A stretch of DNA of 64,000 nt from Plasmodium vivax (lineage: Eukaryota > Apicomplexa > Aconoidasida > Haemosporida > Plasmodiidae): contig NC_009918.1 of NCBI RefSeq assembly GCF_000002415.2, forward strand, positions 1,364,001-1,428,000, read 5' to 3'. Position numbers and translations under genes: made by a program. The notes beneath the pieces are model-generated. The model was not told the DNA's origin and searched no databases. It was given only the letters and a program-made list of their open reading frames with translations. Of the stretch, positions 53,201 to 63,000 are shown in pieces (position 1 is the stretch's first letter; every line of letters begins with the position of its first letter).

Positions 53201-53955
53201 CAACTTGCACCATTTGTATGAAACGAGCATAAAAGATATTGCCCTCTCCTTTGTGGTCATGCTTTTCCCTCACTCATCCGCCATCGCGCCACTGCATGAG
53301 AAGAACACTCGAGACATCATTCGGCGGAAGGAAATGCAGCTGAAGATTATTTTTTGCTTGTGCTCCCATTTGTCTCGCGACTGTTTGCACCTCCCCCTGA
53401 CGGGCTTCTCCCTGGCGCTTTTTCTGCTGCTCGGCTTTCTGCGGGTATGTGCAGGGGAGTTCCGTCCGTCCGCGTCGCATTTACCGCTCAGCATTTACCG
53501 CTCACCGTTTGCCACTCCCCCCCTGCAGCTGCACTCCCCCCAGGGACCCCCCCGAACTGCCCTCTGCACACTGAAGTGTTTACTCGTGACCACCTTGCTG
53601 GCAACACTCCTGGTAAGAATAAAAGGGAAACCCACCTCGTTTACCACAACGGGGCATCGGTAACACCCAGTGGAGAGCACCTTTCCCGTTGGCACCCCGC
53701 CAACACAGCCACATGTGTGCTCTGCGCGTGAGACGCCTTTTTTGTTTCACCCGCTGCGAAATGGGGCGATCGTAGGGGTAGTCACTATATAGTACATATG
53801 TATATGTATATATATATTTTTTTTTCCCTCCCGTTGTGCTCCCCCTCCAGGTGCTCTACACAAAGCGGAAGCAGTTCAGAAAGCTGGACTTCCTGAGCAT
53901 CCCCCAGTCTGCCTGCAAGAGGGCCTTCCCGCTGGAGCGACCCAAGAAGTTGTGA
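50298..53955 (+). CDS. Polytopic membrane protein with GT-C-like segment, three exons
   Basis: Exons 50298-53444, 53529-53612 and 53851-53955, all in phase 0, give 1,111 residues. Donors are GTATGT and GTAAGA; acceptors are CCCTGCAG and CCCCTCCAG. The last exon adds VLYTKRKQFRKL..ERPKKL right after a hydrophobic run, a typical positive tail of a last membrane span. The first intron is 84 nt and stop-free, so it could be retained. Residues 1-460 are mostly soluble with Phe/Tyr-rich segments. About nine or ten spans follow, from MYLFFLLFIFFLPLFV onward, with two low-complexity loops. The segment LILYSPIFISKNANYVRTLSLG and LLFWAINLILQKK resembles the stretch after the DHGHFQYN motif in ALG6/ALG8-type GT-C glycosyltransferases, but that motif is absent. 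An ER glycan or GPI role is possible but unproven. Confidence 0.82.
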
Positions 53956-55243
53956 AGACAAGCGGGCCGCCTAAATGGCAATCATGAGAGTCACACTTTG
54001 GTGGCACCTTTGTTGCGCGTTTGGTTGGCCTTTTTTTTTCGTTTTTTTTGCGTCCTGTTTGCGTTCTTTTTGATTTTTTCCTGTTGCGCACATCTGTGCA
54101 ACGCCTCTCGGGGCCATCCCCCCAAAGGAGCACCTTCGCAACTTACAACTTACAACTTCACAACTTCACGTTTGACAAAATTTCCTTTTGGTGAATTTAC
54201 AAAAGTGTAAAGGGGGGAAAGTTCGATGGTGGTGGGTAGATATGGGTGTGTCCGAAGCACCGAGAGGTGGAGGGGGGTTAAATTAAAAATTGCTATGTTG
54301 GTGTGAGCAAAGATGCAGTGAATCAAGGCTGTTGGGCGCGTGCAGGAGAGCACACACACATGTACATGCACATACATATGCCTATGGACATGCAAACTTA
54401 CGTACGTGGGTAGGTAGGTAGGCACACATATAGGCATCTGCACGTGAACACACTTCTTTAATTACTATAATCACAAAGGAGCAAAAGGTAAATAAATTGT
54501 GAACACCTAAGCAAGGGGCTCACATGCACAGAATTTGGAGATGCAAAAACGGGGCCATTCGTGCAAGCGTGTAATGGTTGCATAGGCATAGATACAATAT
54601 TAAAGAAAAGGGGTTCTTAACAAAAAAAAAAAAAAAAAAAAGGTAAGGGGGTAAGCAGGTAAGGTAGGTAGTGGGGAAATGACAGTGAAGAAACACGAAT
54701 GGGGCGGGTAACCGGACGTGGAGAGAATGAGGAAGGTTCATCACACAGGCGTACACTTCGCACAATTTGACCACTTCGTCCTCGTGCGCGCACAAACGGT
54801 TGGCGTGACTCCGGCGGAAACGCGTACACACCCGCCTGCACAGACAATTGGCATATCCGCCTCGTAGTAGTACCCTTGGTGGGTGGGGGCGCACAGGTAT
54901 ACACAAATGTGGCTACATGCTTGCATGCACATATGGTGCACACCCATATGCTACACACACACATGCTACATACACATGCTTGTCGCCTCACCCACCGGAG
55001 GTGCGACTCACGGGTGCAGACAACCGGGGGGGAAAACACCACGGGGAGAACAACGCATAGAGGGAAACGCGTCCACCAGGTTGATTCGATGGACCCATTC
55101 CTCCGCTCTACTGCTCTACTGCTCTACTGCTCTACTGCTCTACTGCTATACTGCCCTACTGCTCTACTGCTCTACTGCTATACTGCCCTACTGCTCTACT
55201 GCTCTACTGCTATACTGCCCTACTGCTCTACTGCTATACTGCC
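53956..55243. other. Convergent intergenic region
   Basis: 1.3 kb of 3' flanks. It has a CAACTTACAACTTCA reiteration at 54138-54165, a poly(A) run at 54622-54640, GGTAGGTAGGTAGGCA at 54408-54424 and a TACACACACACATGC stretch near 54950-54980. On the right it merges with the TACTGCTC array. No exon is supported. Confidence 0.55.
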
Positions 55244-55250
55244 CTACTGC
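55105..55250. repeat. 10-bp tandem repeat TACTGCTCTA reaching into a stop codon
   Basis: About 14 copies of TACTGCTCTA with TACTGCTATA and TACTGCCCTA variants. The right end supplies the stop codon (TAG, plus-strand CTA at 55244-55246) of the minus-strand Asn/Tyr-rich gene. Confidence 0.95.
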
Positions 55251-58200
55251 TTAACGTACTTGTTACCCTCATTGTAGTAGTACTGGTCATTCTCGTTGGG
55301 GTAGCTCCCATACATGGGGTCATAGTAGTAGGTGCTCCCCCCATTCATATAGGTGTTGTTCATGTAGGCATCATGGACGTACCCGTCATTCATATAGTTA
55401 GGGGTGTTCATGTAGTTTGGGCTGTTCATGTAGTTGGGGTTGTTCGGATAACTAGGGGTGTTCGGATAACTAGGGGTGTTCGCATAACTGGGGTTGTTGT
55501 TAGCATAATTGGGGTTGTTGCTCGCATAATTGGGGTTGCTCGCATAATTGGGGTTGCTCGCATAACCTGGGTTGTTATTCGCATAACTGGGGTTGTTGTT
55601 CATGCAGTTCGGGTTGCTAAGGTAGTTGGGGTCGCTCACATAATTGGGGTCGCTCACATAATTGGGGTCGCTCACATAATTGGGATCACCCACATAGTTA
55701 GCGTTGCTCACGTAGTTGGGGTCGTTCATGTAGCTCTGGTCGTTCATGTAATTCGGGTCGTTCATATAGTTAGGGCAATTCTGGGTGCCAAGGCAGCTCC
55801 TGTTTCGCATGTAGTTTGGGTCGTTCATGTAATTGGGGTCATTCATGTAGTTCTGGTTGGCCATGTAGTTGGGGTCGTTCAGGTAATTCTGGTTGGTCAT
55901 GTAGTTGCCGCCCATGTAGTTTCCCCCCATGTAGTGGTCGTTCATGGGGTGGTTCATGTAGCGGTTGTCTCCAAAGAAGGCGGGGTTGTCTCCCATGTAG
56001 TTGGCGCCACCGGGGGGGTAGAAGCCTTCCGGGTAGTAGAAGTTCCCGCCGGCGCCGCAGTTGCCAGTGGCGTTTCCGTTTCCGCTTCCGCTAGGCATGC
56101 CGTTTGTCATACCACTTGCCATGCCACTTGCCGCACCGTTTGGCACACCGCTTCCCACACCGCTTCCCACACCGCTACCCTCGTAGCCGCAGGCGCCCCC
56201 GTACCCGGGGCTGCCATTACTTGCAAAATTACCATCATAGGGTTTCTCCCCATTTGTGTACCCATCGTAGCGCTTCTCATTTGGCTGAAAGTTCTTGTTC
56301 GCGTCATGCGGGCCCGTGGCATTCTTCCTGCCGTCTCCAAAAGGCACCTGCGTGTTGCTACCCATATTGGTGCTGCTATGCTCGTCATGACTCTTTTTAT
56401 AATTAAAGGCTTTCCCATTGGAGAATTCATTTCCCCCTCCTGTTGCAGAAGTTGCTCCTCTATGTTGCGTTGCGCTATTCACAAAATCTTCTTTTTTTTT
56501 CCTTTTCATATTGGTATATGTTCCCTTATGCGAGTACTGTTTCGTAAATGCGCTGTTCGCGTTGCTCGCGTTGTTCGGGTTGTTCGCGTTGTTCGGGTTG
56601 TTCGCGTCGTTCTTCCTGTTCACACTGCTGCCACTGTTCACGTGGTTGCCGCTGTTCACATTGTTACCGCTGAACTCATTGTTAGTGTCATAATTCTGCT
56701 GGTTTCTAGTTTTCTTTTTGGGGAATGCATTTCCATGGGGCTTAAAATTGTTGTTCGCCTTTTTGCTCCTATCGAGGGATGGACCGGCTGTTATGTTTGC
56801 CTTTCCGTCTGCGCTGGACTCCGTCTTGTGTTCATCCTTCTCATGGCTCGGGGGGTTCTCCTCCGCTGCCTCGCGTTTGTGAGTGGGTTCGGGGAAGTTC
56901 GGTTCGCCGCTCTTCACTTCGCCGCTGTTCTGCTGGCAGCTGTTCGACTCGTCACCATCCTGGGCGACCTTGTTGTTACCCTCTCCATGCACATCGACAT
57001 GGTTAACTTCATCGTCTTTGCCCTCCTTGTCACCCCTTCTATGCTCCTGAACCTTTCCACCGCTGCTCTGTTCCTTCCCCTTGGGGGCCTTCATTCTGTC
57101 CGCGTCCTGGGTAGCCACCATATGTGTATCCTCACGAGCGGTGCTACCGTCACGCTTCACATTTGCGACATCCTTTGCTCTGATGAGGTGTGAGTTTACC
57201 TGGTCCGCCACCTCACTCACATCGTTACTGCCATCCTGTGCTCGGTTCCTCTTGTCCGTTCCCTTACCAGCGTAGCTCCTTCCATACTTGGTGTCACTTC
57301 CGTATTTCCCCTGTTTGACGTTCTTCCCATTTGGCACATATTTCTCCCTCTCCTTTTTACTCTCCTTGTAATACCTACTATTATCATCCCATTTTCTTTC
57401 GCTTTTTTCATTTTCATAATAGAATGTGTCATCGGCGTTGTCCTGTTTTCCCTTTTCCCTGTAACTATCTGTGTGGTCATAGGTCCTCATGCTGCTCCCT
57501 TTTTTTTTCTTTTTATAGCTTCCTCTCCCCGTGTCGTTTTCCTTCGCATGTTCTTCATTGCTGCTTCCGTACTTGGCGTCAGCGTCCTTCTCATCCGTGG
57601 CTCCTTTTCCTGGGGGCACACGGCTGGGAGATTTATCTGCACCGTTTTCCTTACTGGCATATTTCTCTTTCTTCTTCTTCGCAGGTTCTTCCTCCCCGGG
57701 ATGTTGCGCAGGTGGCTCGCTCTTCAGTTCGTTCTTCTGATCTCCTTTTGCTTCACTCTTCTGTTCTCCCTTTAGTTCACTCTTCTGTTCTCCCTTTGTT
57801 TCACTCTTCTGTTCGCCCTTCTTCTTCACCCCCACTGCGTTTCCACCCGCACTGTTTGCATACTTCCTGGAGGACCTGTACTTGTATTCGTTTTTCTCCC
57901 TCTCCGTGGGGGTTTTGTTCTCCCTGAGGAAGCCCCTACCAGGATTGTAGTTCTTTTCATGGGGGTGCTCGTCATGGTGTGGTTTTTCTGGGCCGTTCCT
58001 CTCACTGTCATTATACGCGTGGTGGTGATTCCGCTGGTAATTGCCAATTGCGGGGTGGCCATTACCGTTGCTGTAGTTGTTGTTAAGGTGGTTGTTATTC
58101 GCACCAGAGTTGACGTTCGAGGGGTTATTCCCACCTGAGGGGGGTGGTCCTGCATACTTATTTTTCGCGGCATACGTCTTCCTCGCGTAGTCTGCGTTGC

Positions 58201-60031
58201 CACTATTTGCATGCGCGTAGGAACTGGCGTTGTTGTAATTCTCCTCATATAGGTAGTTCCTTTTACTATTGTATTTCTTTTTTAAACTCGATTGGGAGGC
58301 ATAACTTTCGTCCTTCAAATAGACGAATCGCGCTCCTTGGTATTTGCTCGAGCTGCCTCGGTCGTTCATTATGTAATTGTTATTACTGTTGTAGCTTGAC
58401 TTAGATTTGTAGGGCGCTACGTACTTCTTTCCTTCACCTCCGTTTTGAGTTGCCTTTGCGAATTCTTTTTTTTCCTTTCCATCCATTCTTTTTTTGCTCG
58501 GGGTGTTGCTTTGGGTTTGGCTAGGCTCCGCCTCTTCCTCCGCGTTCTTGGCGATGAGAACATCCTCTCTTTTGTCTTCCCTTTTTTTATCACTTCCGTG
58601 TGCACCTTTGTTCCCTCCCTTCTCCGCCTTCATTTCATCCTGTTGACACTCTCGGTGTCCTTCCTTGGTGCCCTTTGCCGACATTTCACCGCGCTCCACC
58701 GCATCATTCGTTGCAGGGGCTCCATCCATGGCGAGCACACCAACGACTTCTGCCACTTCGTCAGGTTCGTCACCAACTGGTTTGTTATTTTCACTGGGGC
58801 TCACTTCGCCCTTTTCATTTTTACATTTCTTGAGCAGCGTCTGTTTCTTCGTTTTCTTTTCCGAATTGTTTATCTGCCCATGGGCGTCTGTTGCGAGGGA
58901 GGCCTCCCCATCTGGGTGTGCCCCCAAAATGGAGAGGGCACGTCCACCATCTCCTCCTCCACCACCGCCACCCCCATCTCCTTCATCCTTTCCTAAGTCT
59001 TCCTTTTCGATGAATTTCCCCACTTTCACCTTATCAGCACACAAATCCATCTGCTTCGTCTCATAGAAGCTGTTCGTTCTGTTGTCCCGTTTCACAGTGG
59101 GCGTTTTCCCTTTGGTAGCTTCCCCATAGTACTTATTACTGTAGTTAAAAACTTTGGAGTTTTTCCCCCTGTTATTATCATAGTAGTAATTATCCTTGCT
59201 ATTATTTTTATAGGCCATTGAGTAGCCATTCTTTTCATGTTTACTGTTTTTGGCCCCATAATACCTATTACTATACATACCATTGCTGTACATGCCATTG
59301 CTGTACATGCCGTTACTATACATGCCGTTACTGTATACACCGTTGCTGTACATACCGTTGCTGTATTTCTTGTTGTGATTTCTTTCCTTCCCATAATATT
59401 CATCGTATTTATAATCATAAAAGAGGTCATGCTTCCACCTTTTTTCATCTATGTAGGTCGTTTTATTATTTCCTGTTTTTTTTTTTTCACCGGCTTTCTT
59501 CTTCCCTTTACTCTCATTATTTTCGAATCTGTTATCGTGCAGGAAATACCTTGCTTCCTTGGGTACATAACATGGGTCTTCCCTCATTTTGTCCTTCACG
59601 GACACGTTTTTATTTTCTGCGCTTTCGGCTGGGCACTTGCCCGATGGGGTCCTCCTTTCGCGGGCCTTCAAACTGCTGTCATCGTCATTGGCGTGGGTGG
59701 TACCTTCTTCACCGCTCGCACCGCTCGCACCATTCGCACCGCTCCCACTGGTGACATTTTCCGGATCGTTCCTTTTGGGGTGGCCCGCTCGGCTTGGCTT
59801 CCCTCCCTGCTGGCCATCCTGCACAATGCGCGAATTTGTTTTCTCCTTCCTGTGCTTGTTGTCGTCCTCCTCTTCTTCCTCCTCCTCATTGTAATTTTTA
59901 CTTGAATGACTTGACACTTTTTTTTCGCTTCTGGGGTTGTTGTTACTATCACTTATGTACGATTTGTATTCATCAAAGACGTTGATTTCTTCCTCGAGAA
60001 TGAATTCATTTCTCATATTCTTCACGTCCAT
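55244..60031 (-). CDS. Asn/Tyr/Gly-rich low-complexity repeat protein, unknown function
   Basis: Single exon of 1,595 residues. I chose ATG 60029-60031 (MDVKNMRNEFILEEEINVFD) because a frame extending to 60187 would add a poly-Lys run encoded by a homopolymer in the leader. The first 40 residues look conserved and helical. The rest is disordered: a Glu run near residue 50, a YSNGM array (about residues 225-255), a Gly run near 355, KGEQKSE repeats near 735-770, scattered Asn and Lys/Glu blocks, and a C-terminal array of NPNYxxN / YMNDPNY units (about 1375-1550) ending in YYYDPMYGSYPNEND. Neither a signal peptide nor a membrane span is present. Tyr/Asn/Gly-rich composition is typical of proteins that form condensates or bind RNA, but this is inference. 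The 3' end faces the polytopic membrane gene. The opposite strand is open over long stretches only because of the repeats. Confidence 0.9.
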   Translation of the reverse strand: MDVKNMRNEFILEEEINVFDEYKSYISDSNNNPRSEKKVSSHSSKNYNEEEEEEEDDNKHRKEKTNSRIVQDGQQGGKPSRAGHPKRNDPENVTSGSGANGASGASGEEGTTHANDDDSSLKARERRTPSGKCPAESAENKNVSVKDKMREDPCYVPKEARYFLHDNRFENNESKGKKKAGEKKKTGNNKTTYIDEKRWKHDLFYDYKYDEYYGKERNHNKKYSNGMYSNGVYSNGMYSNGMYSNGMYSNGMYSNRYYGAKNSKHEKNGYSMAYKNNSKDNYYYDNNRGKNSKVFNYSNKYYGEATKGKTPTVKRDNRTNSFYETKQMDLCADKVKVGKFIEKEDLGKDEGDGGGGGGGGDGGRALSILGAHPDGEASLATDAHGQINNSEKKTKKQTLLKKCKNEKGEVSPSENNKPVGDEPDEVAEVVGVLAMDGAPATNDAVERGEMSAKGTKEGHRECQQDEMKAEKGGNKGAHGSDKKREDKREDVLIAKNAEEEAEPSQTQSNTPSKKRMDGKEKKEFAKATQNGGEGKKYVAPYKSKSSYNSNNNYIMNDRGSSSKYQGARFVYLKDESYASQSSLKKKYNSKRNYLYEENYNNASSYAHANSGNADYARKTYAAKNKYAGPPPSGGNNPSNVNSGANNNHLNNNYSNGNGHPAIGNYQRNHHHAYNDSERNGPEKPHHDEHPHEKNYNPGRGFLRENKTPTEREKNEYKYRSSRKYANSAGGNAVGVKKKGEQKSETKGEQKSELKGEQKSEAKGDQKNELKSEPPAQHPGEEEPAKKKKEKYASKENGADKSPSRVPPGKGATDEKDADAKYGSSNEEHAKENDTGRGSYKKKKKGSSMRTYDHTDSYREKGKQDNADDTFYYENEKSERKWDDNSRYYKESKKEREKYVPNGKNVKQGKYGSDTKYGRSYAGKGTDKRNRAQDGSNDVSEVADQVNSHLIRAKDVANVKRDGSTAREDTHMVATQDADRMKAPKGKEQSSGGKVQEHRRGDKEGKDDEVNHVDVHGEGNNKVAQDGDESNSCQQNSGEVKSGEPNFPEPTHKREAAEENPPSHEKDEHKTESSADGKANITAGPSLDRSKKANNNFKPHGNAFPKKKTRNQQNYDTNNEFSGNNVNSGNHVNSGSSVNRKNDANNPNNANNPNNASNANSAFTKQYSHKGTYTNMKRKKKEDFVNSATQHRGATSATGGGNEFSNGKAFNYKKSHDEHSSTNMGSNTQVPFGDGRKNATGPHDANKNFQPNEKRYDGYTNGEKPYDGNFASNGSPGYGGACGYEGSGVGSGVGSGVPNGAASGMASGMTNGMPSGSGNGNATGNCGAGGNFYYPEGFYPPGGANYMGDNPAFFGDNRYMNHPMNDHYMGGNYMGGNYMTNQNYLNDPNYMANQNYMNDPNYMNDPNYMRNRSCLGTQNCPNYMNDPNYMNDQSYMNDPNYVSNANYVGDPNYVSDPNYVSDPNYVSDPNYLSNPNCMNNNPSYANNNPGYASNPNYASNPNYASNNPNYANNNPSYANTPSYPNTPSYPNNPNYMNSPNYMNTPNYMNDGYVHDAYMNNTYMNGGSTYYYDPMYGSYPNENDQYYYNEGNKYVKQ
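55380..55910 (-). repeat. Coding array of NPNY-type units
   Basis: About 25-30 in-frame units of 15-21 bp encoding variations of NPNYM, DPNYVS, NPSYAN and TPNYMN at the C-terminus of the Asn/Tyr-rich protein. Confidence 0.9.
57715..57822 (-). repeat. Coding repeat of KGEQKSE units
   Basis: About five 24-bp in-frame copies encoding (T/L/A)KG(E/D)QKS(E/N) in the middle of the Asn/Tyr-rich protein. Confidence 0.85.
59262..59368 (-). repeat. Coding repeat of YSNGM units
   Basis: Seven 15-bp in-frame copies encoding YSNG(M/V), flanked by degenerate copies, near the N-terminus of the Asn/Tyr-rich protein. Confidence 0.9.
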
Positions 60032-63000
60032 TTTTTTTTTTTTTTTCTTTTTTTTTTTTTGTGCACGTTGCGGGGGGTACGCGTACGTACATATATATGC
60101 TTCTATATATGCACTTGCACGTGTGCGCTTAGCTTGTCCCGCCTTTTTACAACTCTTTAATTTGCTGAAAGTGCCACGCGCGCACACACATGTATGCTCA
60201 TGTGTGGAAGCAACTTTTTCCTTTTTTCACGCCGGAGCGGTTTGACAATGAGCTTGTGCAATGTGCAGTTGCACGCACTGTAGGCGGTGTGTGTGATGTA
60301 CGCGGCGTACACAAGTGTGGTGCCTCTTCGCGCGCTCCGTTTTGATGTTGACTTTTGTTTTTTTTTTTTTTTTTTTTTTTCCTCCGCTCAATCCTTGGAG
60401 GATTTAAAAAGGCGTGAAAAACACCAATTTTGTCTATTCACAATACGTGGGGGATGCAAAAATGGGAAAATTGCAATGATGGGGGAGTGGGTTTCAAATA
60501 CGTACACATGCCCGCGCAAGAGCCTTTATGCAAGTTTTCCTGCACTGGCACGCGCGTTGGCAGTTTTACATAATTTTTGTTAACTGCCTGCTGCCTACGT
60601 ACGACTGCAGTGAGGGTGAGGACATGATTGGACGATCATACAATTGAAAATGTTAAATGGGCAAAAGGCGCAGAGGCTGCTTTGGAACTATTTCAAAGGT
60701 ACTTGTGTATGGATGAACAGGGCTGATCGTGTATACTGTACGAATATATACAGGCGCGTGAAAACAGCGCGCACGCCCATGAGGTGTTAAAAAAAAAAAA
60801 AACGAAGGGGCCAGGGAAGCGTACGCGCATGCAAAGGGTAAAAAAAAAAAAAAGAAAAAAAACACGCAAGTTAAATGTATGAGCAAGATGAATGAGCGCC
60901 TACGTGGAGGCTTGCGCCAAACTTAAACGAACCTTGTGGGCTAGTGGCCATGCTATATATATATGCACGTAAGGAAAGTGTCCGCCCGCAAGAATGTAAT
61001 ATACAAGAAAATGGTACGCACGCGAAAACGCGGATGTATAAAAACGCGAACGCGTGGAAGGAAACAAAAATGGAAGTAAACAAGAGGTAAATAAAAAAAG
61101 GGGAAACAAAAGGGAACTGCCGTTTTTTTTTAAAAAATTTGTTACGAATGAGGAATGGGGAAAAAAGGCATCGCGCAGAAGGGGAAAAACAAAAAAATGC
61201 TGCACGTGAATGGGCTGCGTGGAATGAAAATCCAAATGAGAAAAAGGTACGAGCGATATACGCAGGGGGGTGTATATATATGTTAGCATGTTCACGCGTG
61301 AAACGTGGTGAAAAAACGAATAGGAAAAAATATATACAAAAAGTTAAGTACATGAATGTATATATGTATGTATGTACGTATGTATGAATATATGTGCATG
61401 TATGTGCTCGCGAATGTATGCGTAAATCCATTGGGGAAAAACGCCTGTTTGGCTTTGCTTAATTTTGCTTACAATTAAAAATTTCTTGCGCGAGCGTTTA
61501 AAAAAAATACAGCGAATGTGCATTTGTCGAAGGGTTTGAGGGTTGGCTTACTCTGCCGAGGGCTAAGCATATTTTTTATCGTTTGCGAAAATGCATTAAA
61601 CTGGAGCGAGTGAAAAAACTGACGTGCTGTTAGCGACTCGCGCGGATGTTTGTGCATAACATACGCAAGGCAAAATTGCATAATGACGAATAACGCGCAG
61701 TGCGCAGTGCGTGACATGTGAGTAAAATGGCCAAGCTTCGCCGCCAAAAGGTGATAATAATAATAATAACATTTTAATTACATAAAATGGAGCTAACTTT
61801 TTTTTTTTTAAACACATTTGCAATGTAATTTTGCTCGTTATGCAAAAAAAAAAATGCTTTAAGCCGGAGAAGGGGCTAAGAAATATCACGAATTGATGAT
61901 GTACGCCAGAAAAAAAGGGGAAAAGGGGAAAAGGTGAAAGGGCATTCTTTTGCTGTCACGTATAGGGGAAAAAAAGCGTAAGGCGCTCACGTGCCTTCGG
62001 CACACACCGCAGGGGGGTGGGGAAACGAGCAGCGCGTGGTACGCTTGTGCGCACATGTATGTTTACCCCCTCAGGGGCGCTAATACACGCATGCACGTTT
62101 GTGTACGACTGTGTACTTGGTGTATGCCTGCCGGCACGCATACGAACGAACGAGTCGCGGGCACATGGGCAACCCCGCGCAGGAACTTCACAGTCACAGC
62201 ATGCGAACGTGTGAACGCGCCAGCGTACGTGAAAAGGGGCAAAAGGACCAACACACATAATAACACCAGATCGGAAAAAAAAAAAGAGAAAAAATGATGA
62301 ACTTAAAAAAAAAAAATAAGAAAAAGGAAAAAAAAAAAAAAAAAAAAGCGAATAATAAAACACTTGTTTTGATTATACAATCGCTCACCCAGTGAATTTC
62401 AAAGGTATTATGAAAAAAAAAAAAAGGTTTCCGCGTGTAAGGGTTCGAAATAGGAACGATAAAAAAAGTGAAAGATATATCCCCCGTTAGAACTGAATTT
62501 ATAAAATTAAAACAAAAAATTGAACATTTTCAAGATGAATACAAAAAAAAGCAAAAAAATAAGGTGAAAAAAAAAAAAATACACAACAGAGAGGTTAAAA
62601 AAAGGGGGTGTAAGTTGGTGCTGGGCTAGGATATGAAAAGTGTGAACACGCGGGGTGTGAAAAGAGCAAAATGGAAAGAAGCACAATGAGAAAAAAAAAA
62701 AACGACAAAAAAATGGCAAAAAATGATAAAAAAAATGACAAAAAAATGGCAAAAAAATGACAAAAATGGCGAAAAATACGAGCAATAAATATGTCGCTGC
62801 GCATGCATTCTCTGATTAGGTGTTCGCCCCGTTAGAGGAATTGAATATGCCCCTCTTTGGTCGCGCACCAGATGGGGAGGTGTAAAATGTTACGCCGCAT
62901 ATCGCGTGCTTCATGTTGCCTGCCCCATGCAGCTGCTAACACTTCGGGGGTGCTTCCCCTGGGGACCCACGTCCCTTCGCAACGTCACCAAATGGTTATG

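Noticed and set aside
55373..57193. 606-codon open frame on the plus strand, opposite the Asn/Tyr-rich gene, rich in Val, His, Ile and Arg
   Set aside because: It mirrors the minus-strand repeat array (NPNY codons read backwards give Val/Ile/Gly runs). The minus frame is longer, spans 1,595 codons and has normal Plasmodium composition.
60032..60187. N-terminal extension of the Asn/Tyr-rich protein up to an ATG at 60187
   Set aside because: It would include a nine-Lys run encoded by a leader poly(A) tract and shows no coding character. The ATG at 60031 starts the conserved-looking segment.
62440..62470. GGGTTCGAAATAGG, which resembles a tRNA T-arm
   Set aside because: No matching acceptor, D-arm or anticodon stem could be built around it.
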